A stretch of DNA of 64,000 nucleotides from Pedobacter insulae (GCF_900113525.1 NZ_FOPP01000005.1:294159-358158); one strand, 5' to 3'; positions 17,059 through 27,252 are shown, numbered from the stretch's first letter. Notes: a model not told the origin generated them from the letters alone. Numbers and translations are program-made.

Positions 17059-18606
17059 ATGGCTGAAGTAGGTTTTAAAAAATGGATAATTACTTTTACG
17101 GTAATTACAGCTTCGCTTTTGGAGCTAATCGATACCACTATTGTAAATGTAGCGATTCCTCAAATTCAAGGTAACCTAGGGGCTACGTTAGAAGATGTTG
17201 CGTGGTTATCTACAGGTTATGCGGTTGCTAATGTAATCATATTGCCCATGTCGGGTTGGTTGGGGAGCAGGTTTGGCCGTAAAAACTATTTCTTAACCTC
17301 GATTATCGTGTTTACACTGGTTTCTTTTTTATGTGGCAACGCAACCTCACTAGAAGAGTTAATTCTTTTTAGGATTCTGCAAGGCTTGGCTGGTGGCGGA
17401 TTAATTTCAACTGCCCAAGCTATTTTGATTGAGACATGGCCGCGCGAGGATGTTGGTATTGCCACTGCCTTATTTGGTTTAGGTGCGGTTGTAGGCCCTA
17501 CCATTGGACCAACTATTGGTGGATATATTTTGGAGATCGCAGACTGGCCATGGATTTTTTACGTAAATATCCCCGTTGGCATTTTAGCAGCCTACTGTAC
17601 GATTACTTTTATCAGAGAAACCCCCAAAGACGGAAAAGGTAAGCCGGTTGACTGGTATGGCATTGGCTTATTAGCGGTTGCTGTTGGGAGCCTGCAGACG
17701 TTACTGGAGAAAGGAGAAAGTGAAGATTGGTTTGCGGCCCCGTATATTGTTATGTTAGCGGTTACATCCGTTGTTGGCTTGCTATTATTTATATGGCGGG
17801 AGTTAAGCACCGACCACCCAATTGTAAATTTTAAGATTATGCGACATCGAAGTTTTTCAATTGGAATGTTTACTTCTTTTATTTTGGGTTTTGGTTTGTA
17901 CGGTTCGGTATTTGTCTTTCCCATTTTTGCCCAAAATTTATTGGGTTTTACACCGCTACAAACCGGAAAACTGTTTATAGCTGGAGGAATTTGTACGATT
18001 GCGATGATGCCGTTTATTGGAATAATGCTTAAAAAAGGTGTTCCCGCTCAATTTATGGCAACAGGAGGAATGTTCCTCTTTTTCCTGTTTTGTTATATGT
18101 TAAGTAAGTCGACGTTATCATCGGGGACAGGTGATTTTTTCTGGCCGCTGGTAATTCGTGGCTTCGGAATGGCTTTACTTTTTGTTCCACTTACCACATT
18201 AGCAGTGCAAGATTTAAAGGGAGCCGAAATTGGTCAGGGATCTGGCTTAAATAATATGAGCCGTCAATTAGGGGGTTCATTTGGAATTGCGGCATTAACG
18301 ACGCTAATCCACGTTCGCCAGGGATTTCACAGAAGTAATTTGGTAACTAATGTAAGCGAATACAACCCAGCTTTTATGGAAAAAGTTAATGTATTGATCA
18401 ATAGTTTTATGGCAAAAGGGGCATCCTATCTAGATGCCAAATTGATGGCAATGAAAGCAATTGAAGGGTCGGTAATCAAACAAACAATGTTACTTACTTA
18501 TAGTGATGCTTATTGGGTGGCCGGTTTAATAATGCTATGTTCTATACCACTGCTATACTTACAAAAGTTTAAGAAAAACACCAATATTCCTGTAGACGCG
18601 CATTAA
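17059..18606 (+). CDS. EmrB/QacA-type (DHA2) MFS drug efflux pump
   Basis: A 515-residue inner membrane transporter with about 14 hydrophobic helices, the size of the DHA2 family. Visible family motifs are LDTTIVNVAIPQI-like in helix 1 (ELIDTTIVNVAIPQI), motif A GSRFGRKN between helices 2 and 3, and motif C GLGAVVGPTIGPTIGG in helix 5. It should use the proton gradient to expel hydrophobic compounds through the adaptor and outer membrane channel encoded just before it. It is the last gene of the operon and is followed by a clear terminator. Confidence 0.94.
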   Translation: MAEVGFKKWIITFTVITASLLELIDTTIVNVAIPQIQGNLGATLEDVAWLSTGYAVANVIILPMSGWLGSRFGRKNYFLTSIIVFTLVSFLCGNATSLEELILFRILQGLAGGGLISTAQAILIETWPREDVGIATALFGLGAVVGPTIGPTIGGYILEIADWPWIFYVNIPVGILAAYCTITFIRETPKDGKGKPVDWYGIGLLAVAVGSLQTLLEKGESEDWFAAPYIVMLAVTSVVGLLLFIWRELSTDHPIVNFKIMRHRSFSIGMFTSFILGFGLYGSVFVFPIFAQNLLGFTPLQTGKLFIAGGICTIAMMPFIGIMLKKGVPAQFMATGGMFLFFLFCYMLSKSTLSSGTGDFFWPLVIRGFGMALLFVPLTTLAVQDLKGAEIGQGSGLNNMSRQLGGSFGIAALTTLIHVRQGFHRSNLVTNVSEYNPAFMEKVNVLINSFMAKGASYLDAKLMAMKAIEGSVIKQTMLLTYSDAYWVAGLIMLCSIPLLYLQKFKKNTNIPVDAH

Positions 18607-18610
18607 ATAA

Positions 18611-18643
18611 AACAGTCCCGACATTACGCCGGGACTGTTTTTC
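18611..18643 (+). terminator. terminator of the efflux operon
   Basis: AACAGTCCCG and CGGGACTGTT pair around a 9-base loop, followed by TTTTT. It begins 5 bases after the pump's stop codon. Confidence 0.9.
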
Positions 18644-18835
18644 CCAAAAAATTAACAATTTTATAAATCTCCTTAAGAAAACTTATAGATGCTTTTAAAA
18701 AGTTGTTTTACAACGCCTTTTATAAGATCCAAGGTAGTAACTTTATTCTAAAATTGCAAAAATTATGGAAGCAGTCACTTAGGTGCTTTTTGTATTATTC
18801 TTGTTATTAAATGTATAAATTACTATCTTATCCGC

Positions 18836-21421
18836 ATGCAATCACAACAGCCCACTAACCAGCGAGAATCTATTTTTAACAACGAAGTTATATCCCGCTT
18901 CGAACTTTACAACAGTCTTTTTTTGACGCTTCCCTTCTATAAAATTAAAGATACGGGTACGTTATTGCCATTATTTATTAAGAGTTGTGAAGATGGAGTT
19001 AAGAATCAGGAAACTCCAGCTAAGATAATTGAAAGGTTTATTGCTAAATATACTTCGAATACAACCAACAAAGAAATTACAGATTTATTATTTAGGTTTA
19101 TACAATACATAGAGCGACAGGTTGTGCTTTTTGATGCAGTAGAAGATGCATCATTTAATAAACTTAATGTGAAGGATGAGCAAAGTTCATTAAGGGCGTT
19201 GTTTCATAAAACGGTTGACAGCAAAGAACTCCATGAGAAGGTAGATAAGCTGATTGAGGATTTTTCCTTAAGGCTGGTATTAACAGCTCACCCTACACAG
19301 TTCTATCCTGGGAGTGTGCTAGCGATTATCAACGATTTAACTGCGGCTATTAAAATTAATGATATCAGCGTTATTAATCAATTATTACAACAATTAGGAA
19401 AAACGCCCTTTTTTAATAAAAAATCTCCCACACCAGTGGATGAGGCTTTAAATTTAGCGTGGTATTTAGAAAATGTTTTTTACTTCGCTGCCGCTAATAT
19501 CCAAACGGGCATTAATCAGTTATTGAGCGAGTTTCATGTTGATTCGAAGAACATCATTGAGCTGGGATTTTGGCCAGGTGGCGATAGGGATGGCAATCCA
19601 AATGTAGATCCAGAAACTACCTTACAGGTTTCTAAAATGCTGCGACAAATTCTTTTTAGGTGTTACTATCGTGATTTCAGAAATATTAAGCGACGTATTA
19701 CTTTTAGAGGGGTTGAGAGTACTATTGGAGTTCTACAGGATATCTTATATAAAAATGCATTCGATAGCAATCTTGAGCCAGAGGATATTTCGCAAGACTT
19801 AATTACCCAGCTTAATCAGATCAGGGATATTTTAGTTGAGGATCATGATAGTCTTTTTGCACCCCTAGTTGATGATTTATTAAGAAAAGTTGAATTATAC
19901 GGCTGCCATTTCGCTTCACTTGATATCCGTCAAGATAGCAGGATTTTACGCGAAGTACATGCGTTCTGCCGTAAACACAAACCAATTAGTTCGTTGTTCA
20001 GTTCAAATTATGATGAACTTTCTGAGGACGAGAAAATTAGTGCGTTAAGTTTTAAAAGTGCGAAAGTTATTTACACCACAGAACCCGAGGGACTCGTTAA
20101 TGATGCATTGCAAACTATTGCTGAAATTAAGGAAATGCAAAAAAGCAATGGAGAAATGGCATGTCACCGGTTCATTATCAGCAACTGCCAACAAGCAAGT
20201 GATATATTGCAATTAATTGAATTGTTTTTATGGAATGGTTGGGAAGCAGAAGAGCTGAACATAGATTTTGTGCCATTATTTGAAACGGTAAACGATTTAT
20301 CCGGCGCAGCCGAAATAATGGAGACCCTATATACTAATTCTTTCTATAAGGCTCATCTGGCACGAAGGGGAGGAAAACAAGATATTATGCTAGGATATTC
20401 AGATAGCACGAAGGATGGAGGCTATTTAATGGCCAATTGGTCCATTTTTAAAGCGAAAGTAGGCTTGACACAAACTGCAGAGAAACAGAATATTCAACTT
20501 GCCTTTTTTGATGGCCGAGGCGGTCCGCCATCACGTGGTGGAGGAAAAACACATCGTTTCTACGCTTCAATGGGTAAGGAAATTGCTAATAAAAATATCC
20601 AATTAACAATTCAGGGACAAACGATCAGCTCTCAATACGGGTCAATTGACAGTGCTGAATTTAATATTGAGCAGCTTATTAATGCAGGTATAGCAACGGG
20701 CATGAAAGAGAAGCATAATGTGCTGTTAGACGACGCCAATTTTTCAATTTTAGAGAAAATGGCTAATGATAGTTATGATGCTTTTTTAAACCTTCGAAAA
20801 CACGATTTATTTTTACCCTATCTGGAAACATGGTCGCCTTTAAGTTTACTCTCTAAAATAACAATTAGTAGCAGGCCGGTGAAAAGGAATTCTGGAGAGG
20901 CACTAAAATTAGATGATTTAAGAGCAATCAGCTTTGTAACCGCATGGAGCCAGCTTAAACAAAATATTCCTGGCTATTTCGGTATTGGTACAGCCCTTAA
21001 GAATCAAGAAAACGAAGGGAACTGGGAACAGGTTAATAAAACATATCAGCAATCGGGTTATTTTAAAACGATTATCGACAATTGTATGATGTCAATGAGT
21101 AAGTCTGATTTTACAATAACTGCTTACATGGCCAATGATAAAAAGTTTGGTGCATTTTGGCAAACACTGCATGATGAATTCGAACTTTCTAAAACCATGC
21201 TTTTAAAATTAGCAGGACATCAGGTATTGATGGAGAACTATCCCGTTGAGAAACTTTCTATTGCTATAAGAGAGAAAATTGTTCTGCCACTAGTTTTAAT
21301 TCAACATTTTGCTTTAGAGAGATTGCAACATCAAGTTACCGAACAAGAAAAACAAGCCTATGAGAAATTAGCTATTCGCACGGTATATGGCGTTGTTAAT
21401 GCAGGTAGAAATCTAGCTTAA
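18836..21421 (+). CDS. ppc: phosphoenolpyruvate carboxylase
   Basis: Carboxylates phosphoenolpyruvate to oxaloacetate, replenishing the TCA cycle; cytoplasmic. At 861 residues it is slightly shorter than the E. coli enzyme but complete. Catalytic His152 lies in LTAHPTQ, the GGDRDGNP motif near 249 and GYSDSTKDGG near 520 are present, and the flexible loop FDGRGGPPSRGG is near 558. The C-terminus ends NAGRNLA in place of the common MRNTG. The gene is preceded by a 229-base gap. The acetyltransferase gene begins 7 bases after its stop. Confidence 0.97.
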   Translation: MQSQQPTNQRESIFNNEVISRFELYNSLFLTLPFYKIKDTGTLLPLFIKSCEDGVKNQETPAKIIERFIAKYTSNTTNKEITDLLFRFIQYIERQVVLFDAVEDASFNKLNVKDEQSSLRALFHKTVDSKELHEKVDKLIEDFSLRLVLTAHPTQFYPGSVLAIINDLTAAIKINDISVINQLLQQLGKTPFFNKKSPTPVDEALNLAWYLENVFYFAAANIQTGINQLLSEFHVDSKNIIELGFWPGGDRDGNPNVDPETTLQVSKMLRQILFRCYYRDFRNIKRRITFRGVESTIGVLQDILYKNAFDSNLEPEDISQDLITQLNQIRDILVEDHDSLFAPLVDDLLRKVELYGCHFASLDIRQDSRILREVHAFCRKHKPISSLFSSNYDELSEDEKISALSFKSAKVIYTTEPEGLVNDALQTIAEIKEMQKSNGEMACHRFIISNCQQASDILQLIELFLWNGWEAEELNIDFVPLFETVNDLSGAAEIMETLYTNSFYKAHLARRGGKQDIMLGYSDSTKDGGYLMANWSIFKAKVGLTQTAEKQNIQLAFFDGRGGPPSRGGGKTHRFYASMGKEIANKNIQLTIQGQTISSQYGSIDSAEFNIEQLINAGIATGMKEKHNVLLDDANFSILEKMANDSYDAFLNLRKHDLFLPYLETWSPLSLLSKITISSRPVKRNSGEALKLDDLRAISFVTAWSQLKQNIPGYFGIGTALKNQENEGNWEQVNKTYQQSGYFKTIIDNCMMSMSKSDFTITAYMANDKKFGAFWQTLHDEFELSKTMLLKLAGHQVLMENYPVEKLSIAIREKIVLPLVLIQHFALERLQHQVTEQEKQAYEKLAIRTVYGVVNAGRNLA

Positions 21422-21428
21422 TAAACAA

Positions 21429-21878
21429 ATGAACCTTATTTGGATCTATAAAGCCTTTGATGAGCTGACAACTAGAGAGCTTTACGCAATTTTGCAACTA
21501 CGGAATGAGGTTTTTGTCGTAGAGCAAAATTGCGTTTATGAAGATATTGACAATAAAGACTTAGAATCTTTTCATCTAATGGCCTTTGAGGACGATAGAT
21601 TAGCCGCTTACTGTAGAGTTCTCCCTCCAGGTATATCATATGAAGAGACCAGTATTGGGCGGGTAATCACATCGCCAAGTTACCGGGGTAAAGGAATAGG
21701 CGTAACTTTGTTGGAGAGAGCCATCGAGAAAGCAGTAATTGCGTTTGCCGCAAAATGTATTAAAATTGGCGCCCAACTCTACTTAAAGAAGTTTTATGAA
21801 GGATTTGGTTTTGTACAAACTAGTGAAGTTTACTTGGAAGACGGGATCGAACATATCGAAATGTTAAGAATCCAATGA
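21429..21878 (+). CDS. elaA: ElaA-type GNAT acetyltransferase
   Basis: A 149-residue acetyltransferase of the ElaA group of the GNAT fold. The typical opening is seen as LYAILQLRNEVFVVEQNCVYED, and the acetyl-CoA loop as SPSYRGKGIGVTLLE near 85-100. The natural substrate of ElaA proteins is not established. It follows ppc by 7 bases and may be co-transcribed. It converges with the DUF4407 gene, with only 11 bases between the stops. Confidence 0.88.
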   Translation: MNLIWIYKAFDELTTRELYAILQLRNEVFVVEQNCVYEDIDNKDLESFHLMAFEDDRLAAYCRVLPPGISYEETSIGRVITSPSYRGKGIGVTLLERAIEKAVIAFAAKCIKIGAQLYLKKFYEGFGFVQTSEVYLEDGIEHIEMLRIQ

Positions 21879-21889
21879 CCGTTCGTTCC

Positions 21890-22975
21890 CTAACCCCCTC
21901 TTAGTTGCTCTTTACGGCGTTCTATTTCAGTACTGGTTCGCGTTTCATGAATTCCGTCGGCAACTTCAATTCCAAAATCTTTGTCTTTCCCCGCATCATA
22001 CATTTGAACGGTTTCCATACTTTCAATGGATTTGTCATACGGACCAGGACTGCTCATTAATTTCACAAAAACTGGTAAGCATTCAAAAAAGATAAATAAA
22101 AGACCTATAAAAGTTACCGCAATCGCAGTGTTGGTGTCTTTGGTTCCGTCGGCATTGAAGCTTAATTGTCCAAGCGCCCAATTGCGATCGGCAAAGCCTG
22201 CAATATTGCTTAAACTGTCCAATTGTTTACTGGTGTACAATTTTTCTGTCATTAAACCATCAAACTGTTTTCTGCCATCTATAAATTTCTCCAAGCTCCT
22301 AACATCATTGGTTAAGGTATCTAGATTTTGCTCTCTTTGCTTAAGTTCTTGTTCTTTTCTTTTTGCATAAGGTCCATAACCCATTACACCTGACGTTTCT
22401 GTTGTTTTATTTCCAAAAATCTCGAAATTTAACTTTTGCTGGTCCGATTTTATCGCTGCTGCTAAAGAATCTCTTTGTGTTTTAAGGTCATTTAACTTGT
22501 CGAGTTCAATGGTATATTTTTTACTAAAGGCATTATTCAATGTGTCTATTTTTGCTCGTTGACCATTCAAATAACTAACTTTTAGACGCTCCTTAATCTC
22601 TTTGTCAAATATCTTTAACTCTAAGGGCCTTGATATAACCATTCCAATCATAATGGCTAATAAAATTCTAGGAGTTGCTTGTAAGAGCTGCCTATTAGTT
22701 GAGACATTTTTATTGATGCTCGATACAATATATCGATCCATATTAAAAATGGCTAAGCCCCAGATTATTCCAAATAAAACAGCAAACAACCAGGCAAAAT
22801 CCCCTCCTTTAAAAACAAAGTACATGGCATATCCGCCAGACAAAGCAGCGAACAAGCCAGTAAAAAATATGGTGGCACCAATACCTACATATTTGTTTTC
22901 TTCTGTAGGATGTTTTTCTAATGTTTCTTGATGTGTTCCAGAGCAGAACCAAAAGAAGCGAGAGATGCTATTCAT
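21890..22975 (-). CDS. DUF4407 membrane protein
   Basis: A 361-residue protein with about four hydrophobic helices (near 31-52, 58-78, 100-120 and 280-300), split by a long charged helical region with Lys/Gln/Leu repeats (about 140-255) that looks coiled-coil and probably lies outside the cytoplasm. The FSGTHQETLEKHPTEENKYVGIGATI-like opening and NMDRYIVSSI segment match DUF4407. The function is unknown. It is divergent from the secreted protein at 23153. Confidence 0.85.
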   Translation of the reverse strand: MNSISRFFWFCSGTHQETLEKHPTEENKYVGIGATIFFTGLFAALSGGYAMYFVFKGGDFAWLFAVLFGIIWGLAIFNMDRYIVSSINKNVSTNRQLLQATPRILLAIMIGMVISRPLELKIFDKEIKERLKVSYLNGQRAKIDTLNNAFSKKYTIELDKLNDLKTQRDSLAAAIKSDQQKLNFEIFGNKTTETSGVMGYGPYAKRKEQELKQREQNLDTLTNDVRSLEKFIDGRKQFDGLMTEKLYTSKQLDSLSNIAGFADRNWALGQLSFNADGTKDTNTAIAVTFIGLLFIFFECLPVFVKLMSSPGPYDKSIESMETVQMYDAGKDKDFGIEVADGIHETRTSTEIERRKEQLRGG

Positions 22976-23152
22976 ATGAGCGCAAAGTAAAAGAATTTAT
23001 TATTAAACGTTTTAACAAGCAAGTTGTTACATTCTTTTGAAAAAAATAATGATGAACTACGTGCTATTGGGTATGTCAAAATACCAGTTGATGGGTATTT
23101 ATCTAGCTAATTTTTTAACTCAATTTTGGCTAAGAATAAAAACGTACCCATT

Positions 23153-23542
23153 ATGCAAAAGCTATCATTCTTAAAATTTGTTCTGCTAACATTTGGTTTT
23201 TGCTTCTTAGTCAGCATGACATCATTTGCACAAAAGAGAGTTACTTTAACAGAAGAAGAACAAGTACAGGAAGCTGTAACAAAAGAAATTGAGGCCTTGG
23301 TCAAGGATAAAAATTTTGTAAAAAAGATGCGTAAAAAGTTCTCGACAGTTAGAGGCTATATCATTGTAGATATCGCAGTAGTGCAAAATGGAAAGCTATC
23401 ATCTTTCTTTAAAGTAGACAGCGATATCAAGGACATCGATTTTATCGAATATCTATCAGACACCGTCTTATCCCACAAGTTTGAATTTAAATTGCCAAAG
23501 CAACAGCGATATAAAATTAGACAAACTATAAACATTGAATAA
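23153..23542 (+). CDS. small secreted protein with a TonB-C-like domain
   Basis: A 129-residue protein from the ATG at 23153, with a signal peptide ending near SFAQ (residue 25). The mature part carries a beta-alpha-beta pattern (GYIIVDIAVVQNGKLSSFF, then LSHKFEFKLPKQQRYKI) that resembles the C-terminal fold of TonB-type proteins, without any membrane anchor or Pro-rich linker. The resemblance is loose. It is 15 bases upstream of the beta-propeller gene, and the two are probably co-expressed. A TTG at 23126 would extend it but would spoil the signal peptide. Confidence 0.7.
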   Translation: MQKLSFLKFVLLTFGFCFLVSMTSFAQKRVTLTEEEQVQEAVTKEIEALVKDKNFVKKMRKKFSTVRGYIIVDIAVVQNGKLSSFFKVDSDIKDIDFIEYLSDTVLSHKFEFKLPKQQRYKIRQTINIE

Positions 23543-23557
23543 TAAAAACTAAAAACC

Positions 23558-25288
23558 ATGAACAGAAAACTAATTATTTTATCCCTGCTTTTCGTCACTT
23601 GTAGCGTAATAGCAAAAGCCCAGAGTAAAAAAACGGGCAATTTTAAAACTGTATGGGAATCAGAATTTTCCAATAAAGCAAATGTGATCTCAATGATTAA
23701 CCAAGAGGGTACCTTTATTTTAGGAACAGACGGAAATTCGGCAACTGTTCTTAACGGAGATGGGAAACAGATTTGGGAAGGTGATTACAAGAAAATTACT
23801 ACCAATAAGACTAACTCATCAGAATTCCAATACTATATTAGGAATAAAGATGGAGGTTATCTTTTTTTATTCGATAGCAGAAAATTGGGTACTGATAGAA
23901 TCGCGGTAATAGATGTGAAAAGCGGTAAGGAGATGTGGAATTCTGAAAACTATCAAAACTTGCTAGCAAAAGGCGGAGGGCCAGTAGAAACCGTAAATTA
24001 TATCAATGAGCTGGATGCGTTTATGATTGCGCAAAAGGATGGATTGAATATGGTAAATGCAAAAACAGGTGAGAAGATATGGGAAACGAAATTATTTAAA
24101 GGTAGCATTGGCAAGTATGTTTATAATAAAAGCAAGAATGAAATTGTAATGATCAATTACAAGCCAACTGCATTGGCTGCGCTATTTTCAGGGTTTAAAA
24201 ACCAGCTGGTTAAAATCAATGCGGCCAATGGTGAAATTTTATGGGATGCGACATTTAGGGGGACTATTGAGAAAAAATTAATTACTAGAGAAGCATTGGT
24301 AAACCTTGATGTTCGAGGAGACAAGGTGTTTTTATGGTTAGACGGGTTGCAATGCTTCAACGCTGACAACGGGCAAAAAATCTGGGAAGTCGACTATGAA
24401 AATGATATGTCTAAGTCCTCGAGCCTTTTGGGAAATAAAAACCAAAAAGGAATCTATGGAACGTTAGCAGATCCGATATTTACAAACGATGCGGTTTACA
24501 TTGTAATTTTTGCGAACAGGAGTCGAACTAAATATGTAGAAAAACATGATTTGGCCACTGGAAAGCTTTTATGGGCTTCAGAGAAGATTGCGGGTGCATT
24601 TTCGATGCCCAATGTTTACCGAACAAACGATCGTGTAATGGTACAAGTTGGGGGTAAAGTGGAAGTTCAGGAGATTGTAACGAGACGGACAACTAGTGGA
24701 ACGGAAACCCAATACAAGATTTATACCGACCATATGGCCCAGAAGAACGGCATTCTTTCTTTGGATGATAAAACGGGACAAACAGTATGGCGCTCCGAGA
24801 AATTCGATAAAAGAATTACTGATATGATTATCCACGAGGGGAAAACGGTTTTTGTCGGCGATGGAGATCAATTCTATTCGTACGATATTTCCTCAGGTAA
24901 ACAATTGTTTGATGTGAAGCATAATGATGCGAGAGTTGGCAAAGCAACTGATGTAATAGATTTTAACGAGAATGTGGTGGTATTATCCGAAAAGGGATTG
25001 GCAAGCTATAAAAAAGCGGATGGGAAAAGAGTTTATGCCACTGATAAGTTGCCAGATGTAGATTTTTTCTATGAAATTGGTGGAAACTATTTCCTGCGCA
25101 ATCAGAAGAACTCGAAAAATGTAATTTATGGAGTTGATATGACCAATGGTGACATTAAAGGTAAGGTTGAATCAAAAGGTAAAGGGGGAAGTGATCGATA
25201 CGGTGATGGAATTGATATTACCGAGAATGGTGAGTTCATTTTTGCTTTTAAAGGCAAAAAAGTAGAAAAAATTAAGGTTAACAACTAG
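23558..25288 (+). CDS. secreted PQQ-like beta-propeller protein
   Basis: A 576-residue protein with a signal peptide ending near AKAQ (residue 22). Recurrent blades of the type NAKTGEKIWETK, NAANGEILWDAT, NADNGQKIWEVD and DLATGKLLWASE are spread over most of the length, the signature of the BamB/PQQ-dehydrogenase-like propeller. No dehydrogenase active site is evident, so it is more likely a periplasmic binding or scaffold protein. It follows the small secreted protein by 15 bases and ends in a terminator. Confidence 0.88.
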   Translation: MNRKLIILSLLFVTCSVIAKAQSKKTGNFKTVWESEFSNKANVISMINQEGTFILGTDGNSATVLNGDGKQIWEGDYKKITTNKTNSSEFQYYIRNKDGGYLFLFDSRKLGTDRIAVIDVKSGKEMWNSENYQNLLAKGGGPVETVNYINELDAFMIAQKDGLNMVNAKTGEKIWETKLFKGSIGKYVYNKSKNEIVMINYKPTALAALFSGFKNQLVKINAANGEILWDATFRGTIEKKLITREALVNLDVRGDKVFLWLDGLQCFNADNGQKIWEVDYENDMSKSSSLLGNKNQKGIYGTLADPIFTNDAVYIVIFANRSRTKYVEKHDLATGKLLWASEKIAGAFSMPNVYRTNDRVMVQVGGKVEVQEIVTRRTTSGTETQYKIYTDHMAQKNGILSLDDKTGQTVWRSEKFDKRITDMIIHEGKTVFVGDGDQFYSYDISSGKQLFDVKHNDARVGKATDVIDFNENVVVLSEKGLASYKKADGKRVYATDKLPDVDFFYEIGGNYFLRNQKNSKNVIYGVDMTNGDIKGKVESKGKGGSDRYGDGIDITENGEFIFAFKGKKVEKIKVNN

Positions 25289-25315
25289 TTGTGCAAGGCA
25301 ACATTGTTTATGGTT

Positions 25316-25345
25316 CGGTTGCAGGTTTTCCTGCAGCCGTTTTTT
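25316..25345 (+). terminator. terminator after the beta-propeller gene
   Basis: CGGTTGCAGG and CCTGCAGCCG pair (one G:T) around a TTTT loop, followed by TTTTTT. Confidence 0.88.
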
Positions 25346-25436
25346 GCTAGGATTCGCTAGGATTTTAGATAATGCAACTTACGAAATTGGTCCGGGATAG
25401 AGAAAGGAAAATTTCGCAAGTCCTAAATTGAATTTT

Positions 25437-26873
25437 ATGAAAAAAATTTACCTCTGCTTCTTAGCATTTCCGTTGCTTGTACATGCTCAGCAAATTCAAT
25501 ATGCCGCCAAAGTTCTTAAGTATTCCTCAGATTTAGGCGGTAAATTAAATAGTGTCAAACGAATTGTTGGTAAACCTGATGCTTTTCCTCAAGGGGGGGC
25601 TAGCGCTAATGCATGGGTTGCTAAAGATGCTTTGGGCAGCGCCTTCGTTGAAGTGGAATTTGAAAATGCACAAACAGTTCAACAAATCGCCATATTCGAA
25701 AACTTAAACGCTGGCTGTGTAACCCGGGTCCAGGTGGGCGATGGTTCGGGGAAATTACATACTGTGCGAAAAAAAATGGGAGGTTTTATGCGATGGATGA
25801 CTTCTTTGCAAACACAGGGGAACACAGATAGAGCATACTATTTTAATAAAAAGAGAAGAAAAATAGAGATTGCTCAAAATGTGGAAAACAACGCCGATAT
25901 TGAATACATTCATTTACAAACATCTGAAAATAATGTAAAGGTTGTACGGGTGGATTTTAATTTTGGATTAAAACCAGGTCAAAAACAGATAGATGCAATC
26001 GCAATTTCTGATAGCGATGATCCTATACAGCCCCAGATAAATATAATGGAGGGTGCCGAAGACCTAAGCCCGGCAGTCAATCTAATTTATTCACCCAGGC
26101 TCGATTACGATTTAAGTTCCATTATCGTTTTCGACAACCAGCTATATTATACTATTAGCAGGTACGAAAAAGCGGGAGAAATTCACGCTGTTGATCTCGA
26201 AAAGCCTACCGAAATATTAGATATCACAAAGAAGATTAGAAATGATAAAAAGCTGAATTACATTTTAGGCTATGCACCTGAGTCTAAAATCATACTCATG
26301 GGAAGTGAAAATAAATTTAGACGGGGTGGAGATGAATTGGGTTTCGACTTTTTCAAGTTGAATGAAGGTTTGTATGCCTATTACAAGCCCTTGAAAATTA
26401 CTGCTTATAGCAATTATGGAGATTACGCAGACGCATTTTTAACCAAAGATGGTAAACGAATACTTTTTGGAGTAGAATCTGACTTAACAATAGGAGGGTT
26501 TGATCTTTATTATACCCAACCTAAAGATGAAACAGTTTTTGGAATTCTTCAAAACATGGGTAAAGGTTTGAACACAGCGGGAGATGAAACCAATCCTTTT
26601 TTATTAAGTGATAATAAAACCTTAATTTTTACTAGCAACGGTTATAGTGGCTATGGTGGTTTTGATCTTTATGTAAGCACGCGTTTAGATGATACTTGGA
26701 AAAATTGGTCGGAGCCTAAGAATCTAGGGCCCAAAGTTAATGGATCCAGTTTCGATACCAACCCCTTTTATGATGAAAAAACCGAATATCTGTATTATGT
26801 CTCCTTTAGGGATGGTAATTCGGTCATTCAAAAGATAAAGATCCCTATTACACAATTAACTGGATCTAAATAA
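25437..26873 (+). CDS. secreted PD40/TolB-like propeller protein
   Basis: A 478-residue protein from the ATG at 25437, with a signal peptide ending near VHAQ (residue 18). The N-terminal part (about 25-155) looks like a galactose-binding or discoidin-like jelly roll (GSAFVEVEFENAQTVQQIAI). The C-terminal half has PD40-type blades: NPFLLSDNKTLIFTSNG, GYGGFDLYVSTR and NPFYDEKTEYLYYVS. In Bacteroidota such blades often precede an OmpA domain, which is absent here. It has its own 139-base upstream gap after a terminator. The function is unknown. Confidence 0.8.
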   Translation: MKKIYLCFLAFPLLVHAQQIQYAAKVLKYSSDLGGKLNSVKRIVGKPDAFPQGGASANAWVAKDALGSAFVEVEFENAQTVQQIAIFENLNAGCVTRVQVGDGSGKLHTVRKKMGGFMRWMTSLQTQGNTDRAYYFNKKRRKIEIAQNVENNADIEYIHLQTSENNVKVVRVDFNFGLKPGQKQIDAIAISDSDDPIQPQINIMEGAEDLSPAVNLIYSPRLDYDLSSIIVFDNQLYYTISRYEKAGEIHAVDLEKPTEILDITKKIRNDKKLNYILGYAPESKIILMGSENKFRRGGDELGFDFFKLNEGLYAYYKPLKITAYSNYGDYADAFLTKDGKRILFGVESDLTIGGFDLYYTQPKDETVFGILQNMGKGLNTAGDETNPFLLSDNKTLIFTSNGYSGYGGFDLYVSTRLDDTWKNWSEPKNLGPKVNGSSFDTNPFYDEKTEYLYYVSFRDGNSVIQKIKIPITQLTGSK

Positions 26874-26887
26874 TGGTTTTTTCTATA

Positions 26888-26917
26888 TTGCATATAGCAG
26901 TAATTTATCTAAGTTTG
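26888..26917 (+). promoter_or_regulatory. Bacteroidota-type promoter of the rhodanese gene
   Basis: TTG at 26888-26890, a 19-base spacer, and TAAGTTTG at 26910-26917 match the -33/-7 pattern of the Bacteroidota housekeeping sigma factor. The rhodanese start codon is 15 bases further on. Confidence 0.7.
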
Positions 26918-26932
26918 TAAAAAACAAAGAAC

Positions 26933-27250
26933 ATGAAAGAGATTTCAGTACAAGAATTGAAACAAAAAATCGATAACAAAGAAGATTTTCAACTGATTGA
27001 TGTTAGAGAGACTTTCGAGTATGAAACATCAAATCTAGATGGATTAAATATTCCGCTGGGTGGTATTTTAATCGAAACGGATAAAATTGCAACAGATAAA
27101 CCTGTTATAATACAATGTCGTAGCGGAAAAAGAAGTGCTGCTGCTGTCATGCAATTGGAGCAATTACACGGATTCGACAACCTTTATAATCTTAAAGGTG
27201 GGATTTTGGCCTGGCAAGAGGCATTTGATCCTAACATGCCAGTGTACTAA
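26933..27250 (+). CDS. single-domain rhodanese sulfurtransferase
   Basis: A 105-residue cytoplasmic rhodanese-like domain. The active-site loop is CRSGKRS, with the sulfur-carrying Cys near residue 62, following PVIIQ. The opening QLIDVRETFEYE and the closing GGILAWQ are typical of the family. It transfers sulfane sulfur to an acceptor such as cyanide or a thiol; the acceptor is unknown. A 59-residue membrane protein gene starts 2 bases after the stop, so the two are almost certainly one transcript. Confidence 0.94.
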   Translation: MKEISVQELKQKIDNKEDFQLIDVRETFEYETSNLDGLNIPLGGILIETDKIATDKPVIIQCRSGKRSAAAVMQLEQLHGFDNLYNLKGGILAWQEAFDPNMPVY

Positions 27251-27252
27251 CC

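Noticed and set aside
17592..17924. 110-codon minus-strand frame inside the MFS pump
   Set aside because: Complement of membrane-helix codons in a well-supported gene; no own signals.
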